Counted from the first letter of the stretch, positions 54,618-63,333 are shown. The stretch is 64,000 nt of DNA from Brevundimonas pishanensis (GCF_022750635.1 NZ_JAJKBG010000006.1:1-64000); one strand, 5' to 3'. A program made the numbers and translations. Notes: generated from the letters alone by a model not told the origin.

Positions 54618-56348
54618 ATGTCCGCCAACCTCGCCCTCGTCGCCGAAAACCAGAAACCGCAGCTCGCGCCTGATGCCGATGTGGTGGTGCTGAAATTTGG
54701 CTCATCGGTCCTCAAAAGCCCGGCCGACGCCCCCGCCGTCGCCAGCGAAATCTATGGCCATGTCCGTCGCGGCCGTAAGGTCGTCGCGGTGGTGTCGGCA
54801 CTGGCGGGCGAGACGGACAAGCTGCTGGGAGAGGCCCGCGCTCTGGGTTTGGATCACGACAACGAACTCCTGCCGGCCTATGTGGTTCTGGGCGAGGAGC
54901 GTGCAGCAGCTTTGGTGGCTATCGCCTGCGACCGTGTGGGTCTGGACGCAGTGGGCCTGTCGGTACAGCAACTGGGCATTTCGGCAGAAGGTCCTTCGCA
55001 GCACGCCCGTCCGGTGGCCTTGAAGAACAACAGCCTGCACGAGGCATTGGCTCAGCACGAAGTGGTGGTGGTTCCGGGCTTTGGCGCGGTGCGTGAATGT
55101 GGCCGTGTGGCCTTGCTGGGGCGTGGCGGTTCGGACCTGACGGCGGTGGTTCTTGCGGCAGAACTGGGTCTGGACAAGGTGCGTTTGGTCAAGGACGTGG
55201 ACGGCCTGTACGACCGCGATCCGGCCTGTTCGTCGGGCACGCCACAGCGTTACCGCCGTGCCTCGTGGGAGACGGCCCGCCAACTTGGTGGCGCGCTGGT
55301 CCAGCACGACGCCATCGACCTTGGCGAAAAGCGCAATGTGGAAATCGAAGTCGCTGCGCTTGGCCGGGCCGAGGGTACGGTGGTGGGTCACCGCAACGCT
55401 CCTCCGGGTCCGGTGTCGGTTGAAAAGCCGCTGAAAGTGGTGGTCGCGGGTTGCGGCGTGGTCGGCGGTGGTCTGCTGAACCGCCTGCTATGGGACAACG
55501 GCTTCGAGGTGGTCGGCGTCCTGGTGCGCGATCCGTTCAAGCGCCGCGATGTGGACTGTCCGCAGGAACTCTTCAGCAATGACGTCGATGCCCTGTTGGC
55601 CAAGAAGCCCGATCTGGTGGTCGAGGCCCTATCCGAAGGTCAGGCCGGACACGACCTGATCCGCCGTGCTCTGGAACAGGGCTGCGACGTGGTCAGCGCC
55701 AATAAACAGGCTGTTGCGCTTGATCCGGAAGGCCTGGAAAAACTGGCCGATGCCAATAGGGCCCGCGTGGCTTGGTCGGCCTCGGTCGGCGGTGGCTCGC
55801 CCATGATCGAGACGCTGCGTGCCGCCCGTGCGGCGGGTGAGGTCGCCGGTTTCGAGGCCGTTCTGAACGGCACGGTCAACTTTATGCTGGAGCGTCTGGG
55901 CGCGGGTGCTGCCTTTGCCGACGCTCTGGCCGATGCCCGGGCCGCAGGCTTTGCCGAGGAAGATCCGTCGTCGGACCTCGAGGGCCGGGACGCCGCCGCC
56001 AAGGTCAAACTGCTGTCCTACGAAGCCTTTGGCCGCGTGCCGGAAAACGTGCCCAGTGATGTGCTGTCGGCGGCAACCCCGGTCGGTCATGCACCGGTGC
56101 GCCAGATCGGTGCCTGCTTCGCCAAGGATGGCCAACTGGATGCCAGCGTACGCCTTAACGACAACCTCGAAGATGCCCTGTTCCAGTCCTTGAACGGCGA
56201 GCGTAATGCGCTCAAGGTTCACGGCGCGGACGGTCGTGTTTGGCTGTGCAAAGGACGCGGGGCTGGTCGCTGGGCGACGACGGAAAGCGTTCTGGCCGAT
56301 GTGGCCGATATCGTCCGCGCACGACGCGCAGCGGCAGAGTTGGTCTAA
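54618..56348 (+). CDS. Aspartokinase-homoserine dehydrogenase fusion without ACT domains
   Basis: A 576-residue fusion. Residues 20-260 are an amino-acid-kinase domain (VVVLKFGSSVL, GRGGSDLTAVVLAAEL, LVKDVDGLYDRDP); residues 275-570 are homoserine dehydrogenase (VVVAGCGVVGGGLL Rossmann loop, VVSANKQAV, SVGGGSPMIETL, EAVLNGTVNFML, EEDPSSDLEGRDAAAKVKLL). E. coli ThrA is about 820 residues; the missing part is the ACT-type allosteric region. The usual KFGGTS reads KFGSSV, so kinase activity deserves checking. Control then rests on the leader attenuator. ATG 54618 has AGGA upstream; thrB follows five bases after. Confidence 0.88.
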   Translation: MSANLALVAENQKPQLAPDADVVVLKFGSSVLKSPADAPAVASEIYGHVRRGRKVVAVVSALAGETDKLLGEARALGLDHDNELLPAYVVLGEERAAALVAIACDRVGLDAVGLSVQQLGISAEGPSQHARPVALKNNSLHEALAQHEVVVVPGFGAVRECGRVALLGRGGSDLTAVVLAAELGLDKVRLVKDVDGLYDRDPACSSGTPQRYRRASWETARQLGGALVQHDAIDLGEKRNVEIEVAALGRAEGTVVGHRNAPPGPVSVEKPLKVVVAGCGVVGGGLLNRLLWDNGFEVVGVLVRDPFKRRDVDCPQELFSNDVDALLAKKPDLVVEALSEGQAGHDLIRRALEQGCDVVSANKQAVALDPEGLEKLADANRARVAWSASVGGGSPMIETLRAARAAGEVAGFEAVLNGTVNFMLERLGAGAAFADALADARAAGFAEEDPSSDLEGRDAAAKVKLLSYEAFGRVPENVPSDVLSAATPVGHAPVRQIGACFAKDGQLDASVRLNDNLEDALFQSLNGERNALKVHGADGRVWLCKGRGAGRWATTESVLADVADIVRARRAAAELV

Positions 56349-56353
56349 ACCCT

Positions 56354-57301
56354 ATGGCAGTTTTCACGCCTGTTCCGGAAGCCGAGGCCCAGGCCTTTCT
56401 CAAGGCTTGGCCTATATCGGAAGTGATTGAATTCACGCCGATTGCCGAGGGTGTCCAGAACACGAACTATCGCGTCCGGACCCGCGACAGCGCCTATGTC
56501 CTGACCCTGTTCGAAGGGCGTGAGGAGCAGGCCGGTTTGCCGTACTGCCTCGGGCTGATGCAGCATCTGGGGGCGGCGGGTTTTGCCACGCCGTCGCCGG
56601 TCGCCGATCTGGACGGGCGTTTGCAGGGCGAGCTGAAAGGCCGACCCGCCGCTCTGGTGGAATGGGCCTTGGGCGCATGGAGACGCCGTCCCGAAGTGGC
56701 CGACATCCATCTGGCGGGTGCGACGCTGGCGGACCTTCATCTGAAGGCCCGCGGCTTTGGTCAGACGCGCGATAATCCTGTCGGTCCGCGTCGCTGGCGC
56801 GAACTGGCCGACCGCAGCGCCGAACGGGCTTCGGGCGCGGATGCCGCCATGCTCGACCAGATTGAGCGGCTGATGCCCGAGTTGGAAAATCTGTTCGATC
56901 CTTCCCTGCTGCCGCAAGGGGCGATCCACGCCGACTACTTCCCCGACAATGTCTTGTTTGATGGCGACGATATCGGTGGGGTGATCGACTTCTACTTCGG
57001 CTGCACCGGCGCTCTGGCCTATGATCTGGCGATTGCGCTCAGCGCATGGGGCTTTGACGCCGAGGGCACTCCGGACGAGGCCGCACTGGCGGCCTTCCGG
57101 GCGGGCTATGAATCGGTTCGCCCGCTGTCGGCACTAGAGGCGGAACTATTGCCACTCTTGGGTCAGGCCTCGGTGGTGCGCTTTACGCTTACGCGTCTGC
57201 ACGATCGCCTGTTCCACGATCCGGTGCACTTTGTGACGCCAAAGGATCCGGCTCCGTTCTGGAACCGGATGCAGTGGTGGAAGTCCCCCGTCAAAGCCTG
57301 A
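56354..57301 (+). CDS. thrB: Homoserine kinase, APH-fold type (ThrB)
   Basis: Homoserine kinase of the type found in alphaproteobacteria and pseudomonads, which has the aminoglycoside-phosphotransferase fold rather than the GHMP fold. At 315 residues it shows EGVQNTNYRVRT near the N-terminus, catalytic loop IHADYFPDNVLF and metal-binding GVIDFYFGCTGALAYDLA. It phosphorylates homoserine made by the preceding fusion enzyme; thrC is encoded nearby on the other strand. ATG 56354 is five bases after that gene's stop. Confidence 0.95.
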   Translation: MAVFTPVPEAEAQAFLKAWPISEVIEFTPIAEGVQNTNYRVRTRDSAYVLTLFEGREEQAGLPYCLGLMQHLGAAGFATPSPVADLDGRLQGELKGRPAALVEWALGAWRRRPEVADIHLAGATLADLHLKARGFGQTRDNPVGPRRWRELADRSAERASGADAAMLDQIERLMPELENLFDPSLLPQGAIHADYFPDNVLFDGDDIGGVIDFYFGCTGALAYDLAIALSAWGFDAEGTPDEAALAAFRAGYESVRPLSALEAELLPLLGQASVVRFTLTRLHDRLFHDPVHFVTPKDPAPFWNRMQWWKSPVKA

Positions 57302-57313
57302 CGGGGGAGCGCC

Positions 57314-58057
57314 TCACAGGCGGGCCAGCATCCAGATGGCCATGCCGATCATCATGATGTTTTCCGTCAGCGACAGGGCACCCAGCGGCACGCGGCTGTC
57401 CGAACCCACGCAGGCGCATTTCAGTTCGCGCTTGTCCAGATAGACGGCCTTGAACACCGACCATGCGCCGATGGTGGCGATGAATAGGGCGACGGGGGCG
57501 GAAATCCACGTCAGCACATGGGCCGTCATCAGAACGCCTGCCCCCAGTTCCGCAAACGGGTAGATCCACGCATAGGGCACCCAGCCGCGGGCCAGCAGGT
57601 CATAGTTCAAAAAGCCGGTGGCAAAGCCGTCGAGGTTCTGCAGTTTCAACATCGCCAGCGCACACATGCTGAGGCTGATGAACCACTCGGCGGCGTGCAC
57701 GGTAAAGGGCGTCTGATAGGCCGCATAGCTGACTGCCATCGCCATCAGCGCGGTGACCAAAAACACCATCAGCACCGGCGTATAGGTCGTCGATTTCGGA
57801 TCGGCGACTTTCACGCCGAGATGGCGGCGCGTATCATCAAAGCCGCCGATGCGGGTGCCGTCGATGAACACCTGCGGCGTGGATTTAACATCATGCTGCG
57901 CCTTGAACGCGTCGGTTTCCTCGCGCGTCAGCAGCAGATGGTCCTCGACCTTGTAACCTTTCGATTTCAAGAGGGACTTGGCACGAAGTCCCCACGGACA
58001 CATGCTCTTGCCGATGGCCATCCGATACAGGACGGCGGTCTTTTGGGGTGCAGCCAT
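57314..58057 (-). CDS. Glutaredoxin-MauE/DoxX-like membrane fusion protein
   Basis: A 247-residue two-part protein. Residues 1-85 form a glutaredoxin-like domain with active site MCPWG (Cys20, single-cysteine version of CPYC) and TPQVFIDGTRIGGFDD. The rest has four membrane helices of the MauE/DoxX type and ends with CACVGSDSRVPLGALS, the CxCxG...PLG pattern of MauE proteins. It may pass electrons or reduce thiols at the membrane; no substrate is known. CAGGAG lies before ATG 58057. Its promoter is a Hg-type MerR site shared with the divergent regulator. Confidence 0.82.
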   Translation of the reverse strand: MAAPQKTAVLYRMAIGKSMCPWGLRAKSLLKSKGYKVEDHLLLTREETDAFKAQHDVKSTPQVFIDGTRIGGFDDTRRHLGVKVADPKSTTYTPVLMVFLVTALMAMAVSYAAYQTPFTVHAAEWFISLSMCALAMLKLQNLDGFATGFLNYDLLARGWVPYAWIYPFAELGAGVLMTAHVLTWISAPVALFIATIGAWSVFKAVYLDKRELKCACVGSDSRVPLGALSLTENIMMIGMAIWMLARL

Positions 58058-58096
58058 GCGCGGTGCTCCTGTCTTGAACGTGTTTAACGGCGACCT

Positions 58097-58127
58097 ATGT
58101 ACGCCCCGTACCATGGTACGGAGTCAA
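58097..58127 (-). promoter_or_regulatory. MerR-type promoter/operator
   Basis: On the minus strand: TTGACT (-35, 58127-58122), a 19-base spacer containing the 16-base palindrome CCGTACCATGGTACGG (58106-58121), and GTACAT (-10, 58102-58097). The long 19-bp spacer and CCGTAC-N4-GTACGG match the mer operon promoter that MerR untwists. The regulator gene starts just beyond, to the right. Confidence 0.88.
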
Positions 58128-58129
58128 CC

Positions 58130-58525
58130 ATGCCCGATATGACGATTGGCCAACTGGCAAACGCTGCCGATGTCGGCGTGGAAACCGTGCGGTTTTACCA
58201 GCGGCGCGGACTGATGCCGACGCCCCCGCGCGGCGAGGGCTATCGGCTTTATGGCGATGAGGACCTGAAGCGGCTGAACTTCATCCGCTCGGCCCAGCGG
58301 GCAGGATTTACCCTCGCCCAGATCACTGAACTGACGGCGCTCGATCCCGAGCGGGACCGTAACGAAGTCCTGCATTTGGCCCGCGAACGACTGGCCGAAA
58401 TCGACCAACGTCTTCGCGAACTCAAGGCCGTTAAGGCCGCGCTGGGTGAACTGGCCAACCGCTGCGAAAGCGGCGCGGGCCAGTGCTGTCCGATCCTGGA
58501 AGCCTTCGAAACCGCCCCCGCCTGA
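58130..58525 (+). CDS. MerR-family transcriptional regulator
   Basis: A 131-residue MerR protein: N-terminal winged helix (MTIGQLANAADVGVETVRFYQRRGL, here split as DNA-contact helices), a dimerisation helix and a short C-terminal effector site. Compared with Tn21 MerR it keeps the cysteines equivalent to Cys117 and Cys126 (Cys112 and Cys119/120 in RCESGAGQCCP) but has no cysteine where Cys82 should be, so the trigonal Hg(II) site is incomplete. GGAG is seven bases before ATG 58130. It divergently controls the glutaredoxin-MauE gene. Confidence 0.92.
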   Translation: MPDMTIGQLANAADVGVETVRFYQRRGLMPTPPRGEGYRLYGDEDLKRLNFIRSAQRAGFTLAQITELTALDPERDRNEVLHLARERLAEIDQRLRELKAVKAALGELANRCESGAGQCCPILEAFETAPA

Positions 58526-58576
58526 GGCTGGACCATCGCCTTGCCCGTCCCTAGAACAGGGGCAGGTGGGTGAAGT

Positions 58577-59521
58577 ATGCTGTTCAAAGAAAAGATGTTT
58601 CTGGCCAATTGCGATCCGGTTCGCCGGTTGTCGCTTCTGGAGCTGGAAAAGCGGTTCTTGATGTCGATTGCCCTGTCCAAGGGGGCGATCCTAACGCCGA
58701 ACCTGCTTCTGGATAATGCGGGCATGGGACGGCTGCTAGACAATCCGCTGGTCCAGCGGTGGTCGGGCAGCAAGGAAGGGCGCGGCGGTCTGGTCGTGCG
58801 TGTGCCGGGCAATGCGGCACCGGAATCTATCGAGGACTATTTCGACAACCTGCCGCCGCACCACTATCTGACGCGCTTCCAGTGCCGCAAGCAGGACCTG
58901 GCAGGGCTGGATCTGGCGCATTTCAAGGCTGAACTGCATACGCTGGATCGCAATCTACGACGCATCAGACCGACCTATTCGCCGGTCAGCCTGAACAGCG
59001 CGGCCTTGTCGGATGCCGTTGCGGCCTCGCCCTCGCTGGAACAGTGGCGGACCCAGCGGGTGGAGCTGGAAGAGCCACTTCAAAGCCTGATGGACCGGGC
59101 ACCGGAACTGGGCTCGCGCTCGCTCTGGTATCAGGCCAGCGAGGATCTATTGGGTGCCGACGCGGGCCAGTTCAAGCTGGAGGTGATCGACGCCTGCTAT
59201 AACGGCCTGTTCGTGGCGTCGGGCGAGGCTTTTGTGATGGATCGGATCGCGGTTCTGGACCGGTTGCCGCCCGCCTTGCTGAACCTCGGCGTCGGGGCGG
59301 TGGCGTTCAGCGAGCAGAAGAAGCTGTTCGACTATGCCCTCAAGGGTTTTGACCTGATTACCGCCTTCGGCGCAGGTCAGTTGGTGGAGTTCCTGACCGA
59401 GGAAGCCGCCAGCTTTGTCGAGAACAAACTTCAGGATACATCGTTTAACTGGGCGACACGCCGGAACTGGTTCGGCCTGTATCCGCGCCTGACCCAGTCC
59501 ATGGGGATAGAGATACGATGA
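58577..59521 (+). CDS. Unrecognised protein coupled to NUDIX gene
   Basis: A 314-residue protein that I cannot assign. No signal peptide is evident. The middle has many acidic and Leu-rich helices (FKAELHTLDRNLRRIRPTY, SLEQWRTQRVELEEPLQ), and the C-terminal third contains a Gly/Ala-rich stretch (LNLGVGAVAFSEQKKLF, GAGQLVEFLTEEAASFVE). Its stop overlaps the NUDIX hydrolase start by four bases, so the two are probably made together. ATG 58577 follows AGGTGGGTGAAG. It could be part of a small accessory module placed between thrB and thrC. Confidence 0.75.
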   Translation: MLFKEKMFLANCDPVRRLSLLELEKRFLMSIALSKGAILTPNLLLDNAGMGRLLDNPLVQRWSGSKEGRGGLVVRVPGNAAPESIEDYFDNLPPHHYLTRFQCRKQDLAGLDLAHFKAELHTLDRNLRRIRPTYSPVSLNSAALSDAVAASPSLEQWRTQRVELEEPLQSLMDRAPELGSRSLWYQASEDLLGADAGQFKLEVIDACYNGLFVASGEAFVMDRIAVLDRLPPALLNLGVGAVAFSEQKKLFDYALKGFDLITAFGAGQLVEFLTEEAASFVENKLQDTSFNWATRRNWFGLYPRLTQSMGIEIR

Positions 59522-60012
59522 TCGTCTATGAAAACCCGTGGTTCCGCGTCGTAAAGGACGGGCTGTTCCACATCGTTGAGGAAAACACGGGAGGCGAGGG
59601 GGCAGCGGTGCTCCCGCTCGTCGGCGACGACATCCTGCTTCTGGAGATGAAGCGCCCTTCGCAGGGGCGTGAACTGACCCTCGAAATCCCGCGCGGTTTT
59701 GGCGAGGCGGGCGAGGTTGCCCTCACCTGCGCACAACGCGAGCTGAAGGAAGAAACCGGTTACGACCTGCCGCTAGAGGCCTTTAGCCCCCTGGGTCATG
59801 TGCGGCCCAATACGGGGATTATGTCGTCGCGTATCGCGCTGTTTGTGGCGCGTATTGCGCCTGATACCCCGCATGCCGAGCCGGATCAGGAAGCTGCGGG
59901 ACGCAGGCTTTTACCCCTCACGCAACTGAACGCGGCCCTGTCGAGCGGGATGATTGAGGACGGCTTTACCCTGTCGGCCCTGGCGCTGTTTCAGGCCAAG
60001 GCCGCAGGTTAA
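59518..60012 (+). CDS. NUDIX hydrolase
   Basis: A 164-residue NUDIX protein with a perfect Nudix box at residues 60-82 (GFGEAGE, seven residues, REL, then EETGY). It should hydrolyse a nucleoside diphosphate linked to another moiety; the ADP-sugar pyrophosphatase-like layout (IPRGFGEAGE, with a preceding LLLEMKRPSQGRELTLE) hints at an ADP-ribose-type substrate, which is inference. It overlaps the unknown upstream gene (ATGA) and is convergent with thrC, three bases apart. Confidence 0.92.
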   Translation: MIVYENPWFRVVKDGLFHIVEENTGGEGAAVLPLVGDDILLLEMKRPSQGRELTLEIPRGFGEAGEVALTCAQRELKEETGYDLPLEAFSPLGHVRPNTGIMSSRIALFVARIAPDTPHAEPDQEAAGRRLLPLTQLNAALSSGMIEDGFTLSALALFQAKAAG

Positions 60013-60015
60013 GCT

Positions 60016-61398
60016 TTAGAAGCTGCCGACGGCGTCGCGGGCCGAGGCATAGTCGCTGTCGATGACCGACAGGCGCTCGGGCTTGTCACCAAGGGCGGCA
60101 ATGACCGGAGCCGGTTCAGGCGCAATGCCCAACACGCTTTCGACATAGCCACCGAATTTAGACGGGTGGGCCGTGGACAGGGCCACAACCGGCGCACCGT
60201 TGCGATCCATCTTGCGGGCGGCATGCAGGGCAACCGCCGTGTGCGGGCAGACGACGCGACCCCAAGCCTGATAGGCGTGACCGATCTCGGCGGCAGTGGT
60301 GGCTTCATCAACCGACACGGCGCGGGTCTCTGCGGTCAGGGCTTGGCAAAGGTCGTCCGGCAAGGTGACGGTGCCGTTGGCGGCAAAGTCTTCGAACAGC
60401 TTGCGGGTCTGGGCTGCGTCGCGACCTGAGGCCTCGAACACCAGACGCTCGAAGTTCGACGGTGCCTGTACATCCATGGAGACGCTGGCGCTCTCGACGG
60501 CAGGGCGGCGGTCATAGACGCCTTCATTAATGGCCCGAGCGAGAGCGTCGTTCTGGTTGACGGCGGCGGTCATGCCCGCAACGGGCAGGCCCATCTTGCG
60601 GGCCGCAATACCGGCAAAGGCATCGCCGAAGTTTCCGGTCGGCACCACGAAATGCGCGGCCTGACCCAGCTGCAGGGTCGCTGACACATAATACGGAATC
60701 TGACCCGCAAGTCGGCCCCAGTTGATGGAGTTGACCGAGGACAGACGGCCGCGTTCGCGCAAGGTCTCGTCGGCCAGAAGCTGTTTCACAAGTCGCTGGC
60801 AGTCGTCGAAGTCCCCGCGCACGGCGAGGTTCAGGACATTGTCGGCCTCGACCGTCGTCATCTGCTTGCGCTGGATGGGCGAGACGCGGTCCAGCGGATG
60901 CAGGACAATCAGTTTGATGCGTTTCTTGCCTGCAAAGGCACGCACGGCGGCGGCTCCGGTGTCGCCGCTGGTGGCGGTCAGCAAGGTCAGCGTCTCGCCC
61001 GAGGCTTCCAATGCCTCGTCCGACAGGCTGGCGACCAGTTGCATGGCCAGGTCCTTGAACGCGGCGGTCGGGCCGCGGAACAGCTCCAGCACGAACAGGC
61101 CGGATTCCAGTTCAACCAGCGGTGTGACCAGTGGGTGGTCAAAGCCTTTGACCAGATGGGCCACGGCACGTTCTACCGCGCCTTCCGGGAGGCTGTCGCC
61201 CACGAATGGCGTCAGAACCTCGCGGGCAATGACCGAATAGTCGGCGTCCTTTGTCTGTTTCAGGCTCGAAAGGGTCGGCCACGCGGTCGGCATGTACAGA
61301 CCGCCATCCGGGGCGATCCCGCGCAGCAGCGCATCGGCAAAGGTTTCGTTTGCGGCGTGGCCGCGCGTCGACAGATATTGGTCAGGCGATTGGGTCAT
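60016..61398 (-). CDS. thrC: Threonine synthase
   Basis: PLP enzyme converting O-phosphohomoserine to threonine. The chain of 460 residues has the N-terminal YLSTRG and GGLYMP segments of the family, PLP-Lys115 in TAAFKDLAMQ, the substrate loop TATSGDTGAAA and the phosphate-binding PTGNFGDAFAG. ATG 61398 with CAGGG upstream is preferred to the adjoining GTG at 61401. It completes the pathway begun by the thrA-like/thrB operon but lies on the other strand and outside its attenuator. Confidence 0.97.
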   Translation of the reverse strand: MTQSPDQYLSTRGHAANETFADALLRGIAPDGGLYMPTAWPTLSSLKQTKDADYSVIAREVLTPFVGDSLPEGAVERAVAHLVKGFDHPLVTPLVELESGLFVLELFRGPTAAFKDLAMQLVASLSDEALEASGETLTLLTATSGDTGAAAVRAFAGKKRIKLIVLHPLDRVSPIQRKQMTTVEADNVLNLAVRGDFDDCQRLVKQLLADETLRERGRLSSVNSINWGRLAGQIPYYVSATLQLGQAAHFVVPTGNFGDAFAGIAARKMGLPVAGMTAAVNQNDALARAINEGVYDRRPAVESASVSMDVQAPSNFERLVFEASGRDAAQTRKLFEDFAANGTVTLPDDLCQALTAETRAVSVDEATTAAEIGHAYQAWGRVVCPHTAVALHAARKMDRNGAPVVALSTAHPSKFGGYVESVLGIAPEPAPVIAALGDKPERLSVIDSDYASARDAVGSF

Positions 61399-61541
61399 CA
61401 CCCTGCATGTCTAGACTGATAGAAGGCGCGCGTCATGGATTATGTTGCGCTGCGAAGGCCCGAAATCGCGATTTGACGCAAGAAGTTGCCTCGCAGACAT
61501 CGGTGGTAGATTTCGCAGCACATTCGGGCCAAGTGTGGGGG

Positions 61542-62477
61542 ATGAACCGTCGGTCCTTTCTGTTGCGTGGAGCGTTTGCGGCCAGTGCCGTTGGCGCGGG
61601 CTTCTGGCTAAAGGACCAGTTTGTCTGGGGGCGGCCCAAGCTGACGTTTGAGGGGGCCGAGGTCTGGCATCCGCTGGTTCAGACCATCGCCGATGTGCCC
61701 GTGATCGATGTGCAGATCGACGGACGGCCCGTGCGGGCGCTGATCGATTCCGGTGCGCAATATTCGGTGCTGGATCAGGCCTTGGGACAGCGGCTATCGC
61801 GTACGCCGTTCAACATGCCCGTCGTCGCCTATGGTGTCGGGGGGCAGCCTCAGGTCGGGCGGGGCATGACCATCGACGTCGCCTTGCCGGGCGTGCGCGT
61901 TACCAAGCTCAAGACGGCCTTGCTGGACCTTGGTCCGCTTGCGCGGGATGCGGCGCTGGCCGTTGGCTTGATTATCGGTCGCGATCTTATGCGAGAGGCG
62001 GTGATCGAACTGGATTGGGAGCGTAAGCGCGTGCGGTTCTCCGATCCTTCGGCTTGGCGTCCTGTACCAGAGCTTTGGGCAGTGCCCGTCGAGTTGTCCG
62101 GCGATGCCATGGCCGCCATAGTTTCGGTCGAGGGACGGCCCTTGAAGGCTGTGGTCGATACGGGGGCGTCTTCCTTGCTCTCGATGACTGAACCTTCCGC
62201 CCAAGCGCTGGGCTTGAACGACGGACGTGCAGCCGAGGCGGGGACCAGTCTCGTGCTGGGCGGGGTGACGCAGGCGCGCTGGGTGCGGGTGGCCTCTGTG
62301 GCGCTTGGCGAAGAGCAGTGGCGCGACGCGCGTGTTGCCGTCTTCCCCGCGTCGAACCTGCCCGGTTATCCGGACGCACTCTTGGGTATGGCGGCGTTCA
62401 AAGATAAAAAGCTGGCCCTGAACCTAGGTCAGAACCAGCTTTATCTCAGCCGCCCGCTCGATCTGACGATCGGCTAA
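61542..62477 (+). CDS. Exported retropepsin-like aspartyl protease with two active-site motifs
   Basis: A 311-residue protein with a twin-arginine-like signal (NRRSFLLRGAFAASAVGAG). It carries two aspartyl protease motifs in one chain: ALIDSGAQYSVLD with Asp69 and AVVDTGASSLLSM with Asp206, each followed by the expected hydrophobic-hydrophobic-Gly strand (VGLIIGRDLM; DALLGMAAF). Retropepsin-like bacterial proteases usually have one such motif and dimerise; here both halves are joined, as in pepsin. The substrate is unknown. GGGG lies right before ATG 61542. It is convergent with, and four bases from, the next gene. Confidence 0.85.
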   Translation: MNRRSFLLRGAFAASAVGAGFWLKDQFVWGRPKLTFEGAEVWHPLVQTIADVPVIDVQIDGRPVRALIDSGAQYSVLDQALGQRLSRTPFNMPVVAYGVGGQPQVGRGMTIDVALPGVRVTKLKTALLDLGPLARDAALAVGLIIGRDLMREAVIELDWERKRVRFSDPSAWRPVPELWAVPVELSGDAMAAIVSVEGRPLKAVVDTGASSLLSMTEPSAQALGLNDGRAAEAGTSLVLGGVTQARWVRVASVALGEEQWRDARVAVFPASNLPGYPDALLGMAAFKDKKLALNLGQNQLYLSRPLDLTIG

Positions 62478-62481
62478 GGGC

Positions 62482-63333
62482 CTACAGGTTGGCGAAGGTG
62501 TCGCAGGAGCCCGGATCGCCCGTCTGATAGCCGCGCTGCAGCCACTGCATACGTTCTTGCGAGGAACCGTGGGTGAAGCTCTCTGGCGAAACGCGTCCAC
62601 CACCGCGACCCTGCAGCGCATCGTCGCCGATGGCGGCAGCGGTCTTCATGCCCTCGGCCAGATCGCTATCGGTGACGGTCACCTCGCCATTGGAGACCAG
62701 TCCCGCGTTACGCGCCCACATCCCTGCAAAGCAATCGGCCTGAAGCTCTAGCGCCACCGAATAGCGGTTGCCCTCCGCTTGCGAACGGGCGTTTTGCTGG
62801 GCGCGCTGGACCTGTTCGGTCGCTCCGATCAGACGCTGGACGTGGTGACCGTATTCGTGGGCGATGACATAGGCCTTGGCGAAGTCGGCACCCGAGCCGC
62901 CGAGGCGTTGCAGGTCCTGCCAGAAGCCGAGGTCCAGATAGACCTTCTGGTCCGCGGGGCAGTAGAACGGCCCCATGGCAGCCTGACCGTATCCGCAGCC
63001 CGTCTGGGTGCCCTGCTCGTACAGGACCGTGACCGGCGGGCGATAGCCTTCCAGCTTCTGGGCCCAGACGTCGTTGATGTTGGTGCCGATCACCTCGACA
63101 AATCTGCCCGCATCGTCTTCGGGCGAGCCGACTTGGCCTTCTTGGGATCCGGCCTGACCCAGTCCGCCCAGTTGGCTGGCGACCTGTTGGGTCGTTCGCG
63201 GGTCGATATCGAAGACGAAATACAGCACAAGGCCGATGATCGCTGCCCCGATGCCGCCACCCGCGACTGCACCGCCGCGCATGCCGCGACGATCCTCGAT
63301 ACCGCCACCGCGGCGTCCACCTTCCCACTTCAT
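62482..63333 (-). CDS. YpfJ-type neutral zinc metallopeptidase
   Basis: A 283-residue membrane-anchored peptidase of the YpfJ family. An N-terminal Arg/Gly-rich cytoplasmic segment (KWEGGRRGGGIEDRRG, the family start) precedes one helix (IGAAIIGLVLYFVF) and a periplasmic domain with zinc site HEYGHH (159-164) and the third ligand in LELQADCFAG. The end SSQERMQWLQRGYQTGDPGSCDTF is also family-typical. The natural substrate is not established. Confidence 0.93.
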   Translation of the reverse strand: MKWEGGRRGGGIEDRRGMRGGAVAGGGIGAAIIGLVLYFVFDIDPRTTQQVASQLGGLGQAGSQEGQVGSPEDDAGRFVEVIGTNINDVWAQKLEGYRPPVTVLYEQGTQTGCGYGQAAMGPFYCPADQKVYLDLGFWQDLQRLGGSGADFAKAYVIAHEYGHHVQRLIGATEQVQRAQQNARSQAEGNRYSVALELQADCFAGMWARNAGLVSNGEVTVTDSDLAEGMKTAAAIGDDALQGRGGGRVSPESFTHGSSQERMQWLQRGYQTGDPGSCDTFANL

